From the NCBI GenBank assembly GCA_039815145.1, contig JBCBZW010000036.1, forward strand, positions 1 through 42,946: 42,946 nt of DNA, given 5' to 3'. Position numbers and translations under genes: made by a program. Below are positions 26,316 through 35,744 of this stretch, in pieces. The notes beneath the pieces are model-generated. The model saw only the letters and a program-made list of their open reading frames with translations, was not told where the DNA came from and did not search any database. Numbering within the stretch: position 1 is the stretch's first letter; each line of letters begins with the position of its first letter. Source of the DNA: Pseudomonadota bacterium. GTDB taxonomy: Bacteria; Pseudomonadota; Gammaproteobacteria; Steroidobacterales; JBCBZW01.

Positions 26316-27239
26316 CTAGTCGCAGTCTCGAATGTCGATGCTGCCGCTCATGGTGTTCACAGACACCCGCACGCTGCCATCGCCTTCGCGAAATCTCAGT
26401 CGGGAGCCGGGGCCCCAGCCCTCTTCCTTGGGGCGCTGGCGCGTGACCCGGTCCACGATATCGCCGGAGAACGACTCCAGGTCGAATTCGACATTTTCCC
26501 GCTTGCACAGGTGCAGGGTCACCTCGCCGGAGACGGATCCAGCCCGCAGGCGAGCCTGCTTGCGCAGATGCCCGCGCAGGGTGATCTCGCCGGAGACGCT
26601 TTCGAGCTTCGCCTCGTCCAGCACGTCACTGCGCACGCGGGCATCGCCCGAGATGGTGCTGACGCGCACCTCGCCGTTGACGTCGTCCACCTCCGCATCG
26701 CCGCTCACGGCGTTGACGTAGAAGCGGCCCTCGGCGCCGTTGCCGTCGAACTCGATGTCGCCGGAGACCGTCTCCAACTGCACGTCCTGGCTGGTGCCGT
26801 CGACTTCGATGTCGCCGCTCACGCTCTGCACGCGCTGGTCACCGCGGTGGCCGTCCACGGACACGTCGGCGCTGACGCTGGAGATCTCCAGGCGAATGTT
26901 CTCGGGCACGTCGATGGTGAGGTCCGCATCGCGGCTGTCGCTGCGGCCGTACCAGCGCTTGTCGGCCTCGACGCGGATCTCCCCATGGTCATCGTCGTGT
27001 TGGACGATGAGCGACTCGGGATCGCCCTCGAGCTCCGCCACCAGGCGTACCTCGCTGCGCGACCAGGCGCGCACGTCGATCTTGCCCTGCACGTTGATGA
27101 TCTTGAGGCTACCGCCGTCGGCGAGGGCAAACTCACGTTCCACCGTGGTGTCGGCCATCGCGGGCGTGATGGCTGCGCTCACCAGCGAGGCGCACAACAA
27201 CGCCTGCATCAGCGACCGGAAGCAATACGTCTGGCTCAT
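26316..27239 (-). CDS. Exported DUF4097 beta-repeat protein
   Basis: 307 residues with a signal peptide (~10-29, cleavage after M-A-D or A-M-A). From about residue 115 to 265, a repeat of roughly 18-22 residues recurs about eight times, each with V-S-G-D/E-I/V/A at its core (S-V-S-A-D, S-V-S-G-D, T-V-S-G-D, A-V-S-G-D, T-I-S-G-D, S-V-S-G-E and S-F-S-G-D). This is the DUF4097 pattern, predicted to fold as a beta-helix-like solenoid. Members are common next to ECF sigma factors and anti-sigma factors, and are suspected to act on the envelope, but their role is unknown. Its start overlaps the stop of the putative anti-sigma gene by 4 bases, so it belongs to that operon. Confidence 0.86.
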   Translation of the reverse strand: MSQTYCFRSLMQALLCASLVSAAITPAMADTTVEREFALADGGSLKIINVQGKIDVRAWSRSEVRLVAELEGDPESLIVQHDDDHGEIRVEADKRWYGRSDSRDADLTIDVPENIRLEISSVSADVSVDGHRGDQRVQSVSGDIEVDGTSQDVQLETVSGDIEFDGNGAEGRFYVNAVSGDAEVDDVNGEVRVSTISGDARVRSDVLDEAKLESVSGEITLRGHLRKQARLRAGSVSGEVTLHLCKRENVEFDLESFSGDIVDRVTRQRPKEEGWGPGSRLRFREGDGSVRVSVNTMSGSIDIRDCD

Positions 27240-27832
27240 ATCTCGATGACCTGCTGAGCGGTTTGGGCGAGGCGCTGCACCGACTTCAGCAAGCTCAGTT
27301 CCTGCTGGCTGGTGGTGACGAGTAGCTGCTGTAAGGAGGCGTTGTCCGGGTCTTCGGCCAAGGCCAGCTCGATGGTGGTGAGCGCGGCGCGGATCTCGAG
27401 GAGAGTGCCCGCCACCACGCGACGCGACGCGGGATCGAGGCGTTCCAGGCTGGCCTCGAGGATCGCCATCAGTTCGCCCCGGGCCATCGTGTAGTCGACC
27501 GGTAGCACGTTGGCGGCGATTGGGGTGAACTCATCGGTCGGCGCGGGCAGCTGGGCGACCAGCGCGTCCCGCATGCCGGTTGGTGCGTAGTGGGCACGGG
27601 TGGCGACGAAGGTGGTCAGGCTGGCCGTGGCCACCAGAAGCACCGTGGCGGCGAGGCCCCAGAGGTGACCGTTGCCGGTGGCTCTGGCCGCGACCGTCTC
27701 GGACGCACGCGCCTCGGCGCCGAGCTCGTCGCGCGGCGTCAGGCGCTTCTCGATATGTGGCCAGAGGTCGTTCGGCGGTGTGATCTGCCGGGGCAGCTCG
27801 CGAATGGCCTGGTCGAGTTCTTGGTCGTTCAT
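27236..27832 (-). CDS. Putative membrane anti-sigma factor
   Basis: 198 residues from the ATG at 27832, which has AAGGAG nine bases upstream; a TTG at 27850 is less likely. Residues ~1-35 (D-Q-E-L-D-Q-A-I-R-E-L-P and L-W-P-H-I-E-K-R-L) look like the short sigma-binding region of membrane anti-sigma factors. One membrane helix follows at ~57-78 (L-W-G-L-A-A-T-V-L-L-V-A), and the rest is a helical periplasmic domain. There is no H-x3-C-x2-C zinc motif, so it is not a ZAS-type anti-sigma. The call rests mainly on its place, 14 bases after the ECF sigma gene and overlapping the DUF4097 gene. Direct sequence evidence for sigma binding is weak. Confidence 0.7.
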   Translation of the reverse strand: MNDQELDQAIRELPRQITPPNDLWPHIEKRLTPRDELGAEARASETVAARATGNGHLWGLAATVLLVATASLTTFVATRAHYAPTGMRDALVAQLPAPTDEFTPIAANVLPVDYTMARGELMAILEASLERLDPASRRVVAGTLLEIRAALTTIELALAEDPDNASLQQLLVTTSQQELSLLKSVQRLAQTAQQVIEI

Positions 27833-27846
27833 CTCTCGTCTCTCCT

Positions 27847-28452
27847 TCAACGCACGAGACGCTGCTTGAGCAGCTGGCGCGCGCGATGCAGCTGCGCCTT
27901 GCTGGTACCCGCGGCGACCCCCAGGGCGTCGCCGGCCTCCTCGTGCGTGAAACCATGCAGGGATACCAGCACAAATACCTTACGCGCCTGTTCCGGAAGC
28001 TCGGCTATCGCCTGCTCCAGATCGAGCTGGGCCGCGTCGTCCGGCGTGGGCGCGGCCACGCGATCCAAGGGGTCGATGATCTCGCCGTCTTCGTCGCTGT
28101 GCGCGCTGACCAGCTTGAGGTGGGCGTTACGACGCTTCCACTTGCGCTTGAGGCCGAGGGCCTGGTTGACGGCGATTCGATGCAGCCAGGTGCTAAAGCG
28201 GCTATCGCCGGCGAAGTTGCCGAGCGCGTTCCAGGCGTTCACGAACGCCTCCTGCACGCAGTCCTCCGCGGCCGCGGTGTCCGCGGTCAGGCGCAGGCAC
28301 ACGGCGTAGAGCCGCGCGTTGTGGCGCCGGTACAGGGTCTCGAAGGCCCGCGTATCGCCGGTGCGGGCCAGGCTCACCAGCTGCTCGTCGCTCCGCTCGT
28401 CCTCGGATTGATTCGCTCGAATGTCGATCACCGTTGCCGTCATGGGTCTCAT
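27847..28452 (-). CDS. ECF RNA polymerase sigma factor (RpoE-like)
   Basis: 201 residues from the ATG at 28452; an ATG three codons later (28443) is equally possible, and the longer open frame to 28674 is not family-like. Region 2 shows D-T-R-A-F-E-T-L-Y-R-R-H-N-A-R-L-Y, then E-D-C-V-Q-E-A-F-V-N-A-W and F-S-T-W-L-H-R-I-A-V-N. Region 4 shows I-A-E-L-P-E-Q-A-R-K-V-F-V-L, F-T-H-E-E-A-G-D-A-L-G-V and the HTH recognition helix G-T-S-K-A-Q-L-H-R-A-R. These are the sigma-2 and sigma-4 domains of extracytoplasmic-function factors. It directs transcription of a stress regulon, probably including its own operon. It is co-transcribed with the putative anti-sigma and DUF4097 genes. Confidence 0.94.
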   Translation of the reverse strand: MRPMTATVIDIRANQSEDERSDEQLVSLARTGDTRAFETLYRRHNARLYAVCLRLTADTAAAEDCVQEAFVNAWNALGNFAGDSRFSTWLHRIAVNQALGLKRKWKRRNAHLKLVSAHSDEDGEIIDPLDRVAAPTPDDAAQLDLEQAIAELPEQARKVFVLVSLHGFTHEEAGDALGVAAGTSKAQLHRARQLLKQRLVR

Positions 28453-28660
28453 CGCGTTCCGCGGCTGTTCGTCGTGGGGCCTTGGATGCTTCGCGCGACA
28501 GGAAAGGTTTGAGTCCGGACGCGTTGGAATCAAGCACCCGAGCCCTAGGCAGCGCTGTTCGACGGCCCAATATGGCCGATCAGCGGTTTTTTGGGGCAAC
28601 TCGTGCGTAAAACAATTGTCGCATCCGGACACACCCGTGATGCACGAGGGGGGCGAATCG

Positions 28661-29263
28661 GTGCTCGATACCAAAAAATGCCGTGATCAGCGGCCGTGCA
28701 GCGCGCTCGCGAGCTGCGCAGCAGCGTTCGGACTGAGCTTGGCCCTGGGCGCGACCGCGAGCGCGCAGACCTCGACCGCCGGCACGGCAGCGCCGCCGTC
28801 CCCACCCTCCAAGCCCTGTGCGGGCGAGGCCTTTCGCGCCTTCGACTTCTGGCTCGGCGACTGGCAGGTGCGCACCGCGGACGGCAACGTGGCGGGCGTG
28901 AACCGGATCACCCGTCGCGAGGGCAACTGCGTGCTCCTGGAGCAGTGGACCGGCGCCTCGGGCAGCACTGGCATGAGCATGAACTTCTACAGCCCCGCCT
29001 CTGACCGCTGGCGCCAGGTGTGGCACAGCGCGTCCGGCGCCCTGATCGACATCAGCGGCGGTTGGACCGGAGAGTCGATGGTGCTGACGGGCACCATCGA
29101 GTACGTGGGCAACGCCACCACGCAACCCTTCCGCGGCACCTGGACGCCCCTGGAGGATGGCCGCGTGCGCCAGTTTTTCGAACAGTCGGGCGATGATGGC
29201 GAGACCTGGCAGGCTTGGTTCGAGGGCTTCTACGCCCGCCGGGAGTCCCCAGCCGAGCGTTAG
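28661..29263 (+). CDS. Exported protein with DUF1579-like fold
   Basis: 200 residues from the GTG at 28661, which has GAGGGGG upstream; an ATG at 28640 is the alternative. A signal peptide (A-A-A-F-G-L-S-L-A-L-G-A-T-A-S-A, cleaved before Q-T) precedes a Ser/Pro/Thr linker. The domain begins F-D-F-W-L-G-D-W-Q-V and contains E-G-N-C-V-L-L-E-Q-W-T-G, N-F-Y-S and G-E-S-M-V-L-T-G-T-I-E-Y, a pattern of beta strands shared with a large family of DUF1579-like proteins of unknown role. It is divergent from the ECF sigma gene and starts 208 bases from it, so a shared regulatory region is possible. The function is unknown. Confidence 0.78.
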   Translation: MLDTKKCRDQRPCSALASCAAAFGLSLALGATASAQTSTAGTAAPPSPPSKPCAGEAFRAFDFWLGDWQVRTADGNVAGVNRITRREGNCVLLEQWTGASGSTGMSMNFYSPASDRWRQVWHSASGALIDISGGWTGESMVLTGTIEYVGNATTQPFRGTWTPLEDGRVRQFFEQSGDDGETWQAWFEGFYARRESPAER

Positions 29264-29301
29264 CCGATCGCTATCGATAGCTATACGAGGTCGTAAGGTA
29301 T

Positions 29302-30015
29302 CTACAGTAGTCCGCGCTCAGCCAGGGACGTGTAGCTCTCGTCTCCGACCACCAGATGGTCGACTAATCTCACCTCCACCAGCGCGAGGGCATCGCGCAG
29401 GCGTCGCGTGATCGCCTCGTCGGCGTGGCTCGGCTCCGCCACGCCACTGGGATGGTTATGGGCGACGATCATGGCTGCGGCGTTGTGCTCCAGGGCCTGG
29501 CGGACCACCTCGCGCGGGTGCACGCTGGCGCCATCGACGGTGCCCCGGAAGAGTTCCTCGAAGCAGATGAGGCGATTTCGGTTGTCGAGGTAGAAGCAGC
29601 AAAACACCTCGTGGGGCAGATCGCGCAGGCGTGCGCGCAGAAACTCGCTCGCCGCCTGCGGTGTATTGAAGGCCTCGGGGCGGTCGAGCGCCTCCTCCAG
29701 GTGCCGGCGCACGAGTTCCACCGCGGCCTGCAATTCCGCGTAGCGCGCACTGCCCACGCCGGGCACGGCACACAGGCGCTCTTGGCTGGCGTTCAGTAGC
29801 GCCCGCACGCTGCCGAAGTGGCCCAACAGGGCGCTGGCGATCTCGTAGGCGGATTGCTGGCGGTTGCCATGGCGCAGCACGATCGCCAACAGCTCGACGC
29901 TGGACATGGCGCGCGGCCCTAGCTGCAGCAAGCGCTCACGCGGGCGTTCTCGGGTCGGTGGATGGATCAACGGCGTCACGAGCGCGGGGAGGCGCCTCCG
30001 GGGCTTAAGGCTCAA
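29302..30015 (-). CDS. radC: RadC family protein (JAB/MPN domain)
   Basis: 237 residues. An N-terminal helix-hairpin-helix region (~65-90, with V-P-G-V-G-S-A-R-Y-A-E-L-Q) is followed by the JAB/MPN metalloprotease-like domain (~115-237). The JAMM motif H-N-H-P-S-G-V-A-E-P-S-H-A-D starts at residue 186, with His186, His188, Ser196 and Asp199 in the zinc-binding pattern. The conserved R-P-R-E-R-L-L and S-S-V-E-L-L-A-I-V-L-R at the front are typical of RadC. Earlier claims of a DNA-repair role have not held up, and the function is still open. It lies divergent to coaBC, as in E. coli, with 86 bases between. Confidence 0.94.
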   Translation of the reverse strand: MSLKPRRRLPALVTPLIHPPTRERPRERLLQLGPRAMSSVELLAIVLRHGNRQQSAYEIASALLGHFGSVRALLNASQERLCAVPGVGSARYAELQAAVELVRRHLEEALDRPEAFNTPQAASEFLRARLRDLPHEVFCCFYLDNRNRLICFEELFRGTVDGASVHPREVVRQALEHNAAAMIVAHNHPSGVAEPSHADEAITRRLRDALALVEVRLVDHLVVGDESYTSLAERGLL

Positions 30016-30101
30016 CCGAAGTTTGCGCGCGCGGTAGAGGTTTGCGCGTCGGCTTATCGCTATGATGTGCCCACTAATCCGATCGGTGAGGGGAGCGGAC
30101 C

Positions 30102-31337
30102 TTGGCCGCAGCCGGCAAGCTCGAAGGTAAGCGCGTCCTGTTGGGCGTGAGTGGTGGTATCGCAGCGTACAAGAGTGCGGTGCTCGTGCGGCGTCTGCGC
30201 GAGCAGGGCGCCGAGGTGCAGGTGGTGATGACCGCCGGTGCCGCCCAGTTCATCACCCCCCTGACCCTGCAGGCGCTCTCCGGCCGTCCCGTGCGCGACG
30301 CCCTGTGGGACGACGCCGCGGAGGCGGCCATGGGGCATATCGAACTGGCGCGCTGGGCAGATCTGGTGCTGATCGCACCGGCCACGGCGCACCTCCTCGG
30401 CCGCCTGGCCAACGGGCTGGCCGACGACCTGCTCTGCACCCTTTGCCTGGCCACGGAAGCGCCCATCGTGATGGCGCCGGCGATGAACCGCGCCATGTGG
30501 CAGCACCCGGCCACCCAAGCTAACCGCGAGGTGCTGGCGCAGCGCGGTGTCACCCTGCTCGGGCCCGGTGAGGGATCCCAAGCCTGCGGCGAAGAGGGCG
30601 CTGGGCGGATGCTGGAGCCGGAGGAGATCGTGAGCGCGCTGGTCGGTGGCGACGCGCCCCTGGCCTCGGCCGTGTCCCAGGCGCTCGCGGGCCTACGCGT
30701 ATTGATCACCGCCGGACCCACCCGCGAGCCGCTGGATCCCGTGCGCTTCCTGAGCAACCGCAGCTCGGGGAAGATGGGCTACGCCGTGGCCCAGGCCGCA
30801 GTAGAGGCGGGCGCGGATGTGGTACTTGTAAGTGGTCCAACGCACCTGGCAGCGCCGTCAGGTGTCGAGCGGGTGAATGTGGAGAGCGCGCGCAGCATGC
30901 ATGAGGCGGTGATGGCGCGAACGGTGTCGGCTGACATATTCATCGGCACGGCGGCCGTGGCGGACTACGAGTGTCGCGAGCCAGCCGAGCACAAGATGAA
31001 GAAGGCCCAGCTGGGCGATCGGATGGTGCTGGAGCTGCATCCGGCGCCGGACATCCTGGCCGCCGTCGCCGCGCTGCCGGAGCCGCCGTTCAGCGTCGGC
31101 TTTGCTGCGGAGACCCGCGATCTCGAGCACAACGCGCGCCACAAGCTCGAGCGCAAGCGCCTGGACATGATCGCCGGCAACCTGGTGGGGGCCACGCGCG
31201 CCTTCGACTGTGCGGACAACGACATCACTGTGTTTTGGGCCGATGGCAGCCGCGCCCTCGGCCATCTACCGAAGCTCGCTCTGGCCCGTTCCCTGGTGGA
31301 CGTGATCGGCGAGCGGTACCGAGCGACGAGAGGATAG
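30102..31337 (+). CDS. coaBC: Phosphopantothenoylcysteine decarboxylase / phosphopantothenate-cysteine ligase
   Basis: 411 residues from a TTG start at 30102 with AGGGGAG upstream. The N-terminal flavoprotein half (CoaC) has [10 protein letters not shown], the catalytic His in M-G-H-I-E-L, and P-A-M-N-R-A-M-W (residues ~127-134). The C-terminal half (CoaB, from ~205) has [13 protein letters not shown] and [10 protein letters not shown], with the CTP-binding segment later. The bifunctional enzyme adds cysteine to 4'-phosphopantothenate and then decarboxylates it, steps 2 and 3 of coenzyme A synthesis. dut starts 4 bases after its stop, so the two are co-transcribed, as in E. coli. Confidence 0.96.
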   Translation: MAAAGKLEGKRVLLGVSGGIAAYKSAVLVRRLREQGAEVQVVMTAGAAQFITPLTLQALSGRPVRDALWDDAAEAAMGHIELARWADLVLIAPATAHLLGRLANGLADDLLCTLCLATEAPIVMAPAMNRAMWQHPATQANREVLAQRGVTLLGPGEGSQACGEEGAGRMLEPEEIVSALVGGDAPLASAVSQALAGLRVLITAGPTREPLDPVRFLSNRSSGKMGYAVAQAAVEAGADVVLVSGPTHLAAPSGVERVNVESARSMHEAVMARTVSADIFIGTAAVADYECREPAEHKMKKAQLGDRMVLELHPAPDILAAVAALPEPPFSVGFAAETRDLEHNARHKLERKRLDMIAGNLVGATRAFDCADNDITVFWADGSRALGHLPKLALARSLVDVIGERYRATRG

Positions 31338-31341
31338 CGCA

Positions 31342-31806
31342 ATGCCTGAGGAGCTACGTTCGATCTCGCTGAAGGTGCTGGACCCCCGCCTGCGGGAGTT
31401 CGGCGTACCGGAATTGGCCACCCAGGGAGCGGCGGGTCTGGACGTGCGGGCGTGCATCGAGCAGCCGCTGAAACTGGAGCCCGGGGCGACGGAGCTCATC
31501 CCCACAGGCTTTGCCATCCACATCGGGGATCCCTCGCTTGCGGCGGTGCTTTTGCCCCGTTCGGGCATCGGTCACAAGCAAGGGCTGGTGCTAGGTAACC
31601 TGACCGGGTTGATCGACTCCGATTACCAAGGTCAGGTGTACGTATCCATGTGGAATCGTGGACGCTTCGCGCGCGAGATTACGCCGGGCATGCGGATCGC
31701 GCAGATGGTGTTCGTGCCGGTCGTGCAGGTGCGCTTCGAGGAAGTCGAGCGCTTCGAGGTAAGCGATCGCGGGGAAGGCGGTTTCGGCCACTCCGGGACG
31801 GAGTAG
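31342..31806 (+). CDS. dut: Deoxyuridine 5'-triphosphate nucleotidohydrolase
   Basis: 154 residues with all five dUTPase motifs: [33 protein letters not shown], and the C-terminal [10 protein letters not shown] arm that closes over the active site. The homotrimeric enzyme hydrolyses dUTP to dUMP, which supplies dTMP synthesis and keeps uracil out of DNA. It lies 4 bases after coaBC, matching the dfp-dut pair in E. coli. Confidence 0.96.
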   Translation: MPEELRSISLKVLDPRLREFGVPELATQGAAGLDVRACIEQPLKLEPGATELIPTGFAIHIGDPSLAAVLLPRSGIGHKQGLVLGNLTGLIDSDYQGQVYVSMWNRGRFAREITPGMRIAQMVFVPVVQVRFEEVERFEVSDRGEGGFGHSGTE

Positions 31807-31827
31807 CGATCGGGGCGCGTGCCGTCC

Positions 31828-32532
31828 TCAGCGGCGCCCGCTGGCGCCGGTGCTCGTCTGGCGCAGGGCGTCCGGGGTGGCGAATTCGCGATAGATCTCG
31901 AGGTCTGACTCGAAGCGCCGCTCCTGCTCGATGAGCTTACGGCGCAGGTTCTCCGCATCTTCCTGGCGCTCGCTCAGGGCCTGGTTGGCCACCTGCAGAT
32001 CGAGCAACAGATCTTCCGGCATCGGCGGCAGAGCGCTTTGCGGCGAGTACGGGAAGTTGAATTCCCTCGCCTTGGTCATGAGCGAGCGCAGTTCGTCGCG
32101 CAGCTCGCGCACCTTGTGGTCGTTGATCGACTGGCGGTAGTAAAGCGCTTCCATCCGAGACTCGTGGTAGGCCTCCAAATCGCCGATCGTGGCGTAGGAG
32201 CGGAAGAGGTTGTCGCGGTACTCCGCCTGGCGCTCCGCGAGGGCGGCGCGAGCGGCCTCGCGCTCGGCTTCCATCTTCTGGCGTGCGAGCTCTTCGGCGG
32301 TTGGCGCGCGCGGTGTCTTGCCGGTGACCACGCCCTGATCGTTCAGGGATTCAATCTCCTTGTCCTTGTACTCCGGCGGCACGCTATCGCCGATGTGCGT
32401 AACGCCGTTCTCGTCCACCCAGCGCTTGTACTCCTTCGCGACGGCACCGTTGGTAAGCACGCAGGCGAGGAGGCAAAGCCCCACCGAGCGAACCCACGAT
32501 TTGTGCTGGCGACTGAACACGTTACATATCAA
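31828..32532 (-). CDS. Exported DUF4124-type protein with coiled coil
   Basis: 234 residues. A signal peptide (~14-32, V-G-L-C-L-L-A-C-V-L-T-N-G-A-V-A) is followed by the short DUF4124 domain, K-R-W-V-D-E-N-G-V-T-H-I-G-D-S-V-P-P-E-Y (~35-54). Residues ~75-165 and ~180-220 are strongly charged, with heptad-like spacing, so a long coiled coil is likely. Members of this family are periplasmic and common in gammaproteobacteria; none has a clear biochemical role. It occupies the place between dut and pyrE where E. coli has slmA, on the opposite strand from dut. Confidence 0.84.
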   Translation of the reverse strand: MICNVFSRQHKSWVRSVGLCLLACVLTNGAVAKEYKRWVDENGVTHIGDSVPPEYKDKEIESLNDQGVVTGKTPRAPTAEELARQKMEAEREAARAALAERQAEYRDNLFRSYATIGDLEAYHESRMEALYYRQSINDHKVRELRDELRSLMTKAREFNFPYSPQSALPPMPEDLLLDLQVANQALSERQEDAENLRRKLIEQERRFESDLEIYREFATPDALRQTSTGASGRR

Positions 32533-32628
32533 CTCTGCGCTGCCTGGATGGAGGGACTCGGCGACCGGACCTGTCCCCGATCGACGACGTGGACGATCAG
32601 TTTACCGCCGCCGGCGGGCCCAGACACG

Positions 32629-33282
32629 TCATTGGACCCCGTACCTCGCCCGGTAGTCTTCTAGGGACTGCAGAATCTGTGATCTGTTCCCGTCGGCGCG
32701 CAACCATTGTGTCAAATCGTGAAGCGACGCCACGCTCGCGATCTGCAATCCCAGCTCGCGCTGCGCCTCATCGATGGCCGACAGCTCACCCTGGCCCCGC
32801 TCCTGGCGGTCCAGGGCGATGAGCACGGCGGCGGGGTCCGCGTCCTGCGCGCGAATGATCTGCACCGATTCCCTAAGCGCCGTGCCGGCGGTGATCACAT
32901 CGTCCACCACCAGCACCCGACCGGCCAGGGGCGCGCCCACCAGATGCCCGCCCTCCCCGTGGTCCTTGGCCTCCTTGCGGTTGAAGGCGAAGGGCAGGTT
33001 GCGCTTGTGCTCGGTGGCGAGGGCGGCCGCCGTGGCCGTGACCAGGGGGATGCCCTTGTAGGCGGGGCCGAAGAGCATATCCACTTCGAGCTCGCGCTCC
33101 ACGATCGTGTGCGCGTAGAAGCTTCCGAGCTTGGCGATCGCCTCCCCGGTGGAAAACAAACCGGCGTTGAAGAAGTAGGGGCTGACGCGGCCGGACTTCA
33201 GGGTGAACTCACCGAAGCGCAGGGCGCCCACCTCCTCGCAGAGGGAGAGGAATTGATCGCGGATGGAGCTGCTCGTGTTCAT
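32629..33282 (-). CDS. pyrE: Orotate phosphoribosyltransferase
   Basis: 217 residues from the ATG at 33282; the longer open frame upstream is antisense to exonuclease III and not family-like. The PRPP-binding motif [13 protein letters not shown] is at ~125-137, the substrate loop carries [13 protein letters not shown] near 98, and the N-terminal [15 protein letters not shown] is typical of the enterobacterial-type enzyme. The enzyme converts orotate and PRPP to orotidine 5'-phosphate in pyrimidine synthesis. The exonuclease III gene starts divergently 88 bases away. Confidence 0.96.
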   Translation of the reverse strand: MNTSSSIRDQFLSLCEEVGALRFGEFTLKSGRVSPYFFNAGLFSTGEAIAKLGSFYAHTIVERELEVDMLFGPAYKGIPLVTATAAALATEHKRNLPFAFNRKEAKDHGEGGHLVGAPLAGRVLVVDDVITAGTALRESVQIIRAQDADPAAVLIALDRQERGQGELSAIDEAQRELGLQIASVASLHDLTQWLRADGNRSQILQSLEDYRARYGVQ

Positions 33283-33370
33283 GGGCCTCGTCGACGGTGG
33301 CGTAGGACATGTGGCCCCGTATGATAAGCCGCCGAACCGCACCGGCGGCAGCTTCGAGGAATTCCCATCC

Positions 33371-34165
33371 ATGCGTATCGTCACCGCCAACTTGAACGGC
33401 ATCCGCTCCGCCGGCCGCAAAGGCTTCTTCAGTTGGATGACGCGCCAGCGCGCCGACGTGGTGTGCGTGCAGGAGACCAAGGCCCAGCGCGATCAGCTGG
33501 ACGACGCGCTCTACCACCCGCGCAGCTTCCACAATGCTTTCGTGGACGCGCAGAAGAAGGGCTACAGCGGCGTCGCCCTCTACGCCCGCCGCGAGCCGGA
33601 CGAGATCATCACCAGCCTGCGCGACGCGAGCCATGATCGCCACGCTGGCTGGGACGAATTCGACGCTGAGGGCCGCTACGTGGAGGCGCGCTTCGGCAAG
33701 CTGAGCGTGGTATCCCTGTACCTGCCCTCGGGCTCCTCCGGTGACGTGCGCCAGGACGCCAAGTGGCGCTTTCTGGACCTGTTCGGCCCGCACCTCGAGC
33801 GCTTGGCCAAGGGCGAGCGTCAGTACGTGATCTGCGGCGATTGGAACATCGCCCACAAGCGCATCGACATCAAGAACTGGCGCAGCAACCAGAAGAACTC
33901 CGGCTTCCTGCCGGAGGAACGTGCCTTCATGGACACGCTGATCGACGACTACGGCTACGTCGATGCCTTCCGCGAGGTCGACCAGCGTGAGGAGCAGTAC
34001 ACGTGGTGGTCGAACCGCGGCCAGGCCTACGCCAACAACGTCGGCTGGCGCATCGACTATCAAATCCTATCGCCTTCCCTCGCGGGCAGCGTCAGCAAGG
34101 CTCGCGTCTACCGCGAGAAGCGCTTCTCCGATCACGCGCCGCTGATCATCGACTACGCTTTCTGA
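33371..34165 (+). CDS. xthA: Exodeoxyribonuclease III
   Basis: 264 residues from the ATG at 33371 (GAGGA upstream). The motifs of the Exo III/APE1 family are present: N-L-N-G-I-R-S-A near the start, V-Q-E-T-K (~33-37), the G-D-W-N-I-A-H centre (~157-163), and the S-D-H-A-P-L-I-I-D end with the catalytic His. The enzyme cuts abasic sites and removes 3'-blocking groups in base-excision repair, using Mg2+. The xthA-type assignment is firm; whether it is the major AP endonuclease of the cell cannot be told. It overlaps the convergent AmpG-like gene by 13 bases. Confidence 0.93.
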   Translation: MRIVTANLNGIRSAGRKGFFSWMTRQRADVVCVQETKAQRDQLDDALYHPRSFHNAFVDAQKKGYSGVALYARREPDEIITSLRDASHDRHAGWDEFDAEGRYVEARFGKLSVVSLYLPSGSSGDVRQDAKWRFLDLFGPHLERLAKGERQYVICGDWNIAHKRIDIKNWRSNQKNSGFLPEERAFMDTLIDDYGYVDAFREVDQREEQYTWWSNRGQAYANNVGWRIDYQILSPSLAGSVSKARVYREKRFSDHAPLIIDYAF

Positions 34166-35706
34166 GCCTCGTCCTCCTCGCCCTGGACGAACTCGGGTTG
34201 GGTCTCGGTCCACTTCAGCAGGCGATAGACCCACGGCAGCAGCAGGTACGCCGGGATGCCGGCCAGGAAGGTGAGCAGGAAGGTGTCCTGATAGCCGATC
34301 ACTTCGCTCAGGTTGCCGCCGACCCAACCGGCCACGGACCTGCCGAAAATGAACATCGAGGAGAGCAGCGCGTACTCGGCTGCGGAGCGGCGCTTGTTCA
34401 CGATGGACATGAGGAAGGCCAGGAACGCGCCGGTGCCCAGCCCCTGGGTGAAGGACTCCACGGCCGACGCCGAGTACATGATGGTCTGCGCGAACAGGTC
34501 CGGCGGCGTCTCCGGCGCCAGGGGTAGCGCTAGGGAAACACCCCAGTAGCCGAGGTTGGAGACCATCTGCGTGAGGCCGAGAGTCCACAGGGCGTGGAAG
34601 ACCCCGATGCGGTCGGTGATCAGGCCGCCAATCAGGCCGCCGGCTATCGAAAGCGCTAGGCCGATGTTCACGGACACCAGGCCGATCTGCGCCGGCGAGA
34701 ACCCCACATCCAGCCAGAACGGCTTGACGATGAAGCCCATGGTGGTGTCCGCGAGCTTGAAGGTCACGATGAAGATCAGCACCACCACCATGCCCGGGCG
34801 CCGGAGCATGCCGATGATGGCGCCGAACATCAGTCCCTGGTCGATGGGCTGGGCGCCGTCCTTATCGGCGGCCTGTGCCGCGCTGCGCTGACTCGCAAGC
34901 AGGGTGAGGGCGAACCAGATCAGCGCCGAGGCCCCCAGGGCGTACCACCAGAAGCCGGCGATGCCGTCGGCAAACTTGACCGTCTTGTTCACGATCCAGG
35001 CGGTGCCTAGGAGCATGGCGATCACCGATGCCATGGCCGGCGGCGTGCGCACGACGGTGAAGAGCTCCTCGCGCAACCCCAGCGTGGGCGGCCTCTCGAG
35101 CGGTTGCTCCGCGGGCGCCAGACGACAGGCGAAGGCGCAGAGGATCAGTAGGGCGCAGGTGCAGGCGTACACTCCGCTCCAGCCAATCAGGTTCTGCATC
35201 GCCAGCGCAAAGCCGGCAACGATCATGCCCGCTCGGTAGAACGCCACGCGCAAGCCGTTGGCGATGCCGAGTTCTTGCTTGTTGACCAGTTCGATCGTGT
35301 ACGCGTCGATCGCGATGTCGTTGGTGGCGGACATGACCACGAACAAGCCGATCATCATCCACACCCAGGGGCCGAAGCCGAGGGAGAAGACGAGGGGACT
35401 GAGCAGGGCCGCCATCGCGAGGTCGACGACGAACATCCACCGGCGAAAGCCCCGCAGGTGACCGACGATGGGAGCCCACAGGTACTTCAGCGTCCAGCCC
35501 AGGCCGAGCAGACTCAGGAACCCGATATCACCGAGGTTCACGCCCTGGGCACGGAAGTACACCGGCAGGATTTCGTAGAAGACGCCGAGGGGAAAGCCCT
35601 GCGAGAAATAGAGCACGCCGATCCAGAAGGCCTTCTGCCGCCATAGCTGCGGGCGCTCCAGGGGGCTCGTGCTCGAGGCACTCGCGGTGTTGGCGTTATC
35701 TGGCAT
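34153..35706 (-). CDS. AmpG-like MFS permease
   Basis: 517 residues with 12-14 predicted helices. The AmpG pattern is visible in the first helix pair: G-V-L-Y-F-S-Q-G-F-P-L-G and L-G-L-G-W-T-L-K-Y-L-W-A-P-I-V. Next come R-R-W-M-F (~88) and the D-I-A-I-D-A-Y-T-I-E-L helix (~130). AmpG imports anhydromuropeptides from the periplasm for cell-wall recycling and controls beta-lactamase induction in some species. Many relatives of similar sequence have other substrates, so the specific role is uncertain. There is no ampC, ampR or nagZ in the window. The gene ends inside the xthA 3' end. Confidence 0.84.
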   Translation of the reverse strand: MPDNANTASASSTSPLERPQLWRQKAFWIGVLYFSQGFPLGVFYEILPVYFRAQGVNLGDIGFLSLLGLGWTLKYLWAPIVGHLRGFRRWMFVVDLAMAALLSPLVFSLGFGPWVWMMIGLFVVMSATNDIAIDAYTIELVNKQELGIANGLRVAFYRAGMIVAGFALAMQNLIGWSGVYACTCALLILCAFACRLAPAEQPLERPPTLGLREELFTVVRTPPAMASVIAMLLGTAWIVNKTVKFADGIAGFWWYALGASALIWFALTLLASQRSAAQAADKDGAQPIDQGLMFGAIIGMLRRPGMVVVLIFIVTFKLADTTMGFIVKPFWLDVGFSPAQIGLVSVNIGLALSIAGGLIGGLITDRIGVFHALWTLGLTQMVSNLGYWGVSLALPLAPETPPDLFAQTIMYSASAVESFTQGLGTGAFLAFLMSIVNKRRSAAEYALLSSMFIFGRSVAGWVGGNLSEVIGYQDTFLLTFLAGIPAYLLLPWVYRLLKWTETQPEFVQGEEDEAQKA

Positions 35707-35744
35707 GCTGCATGGACTGGCTACTACGGTGCGGGAGTGAATTG

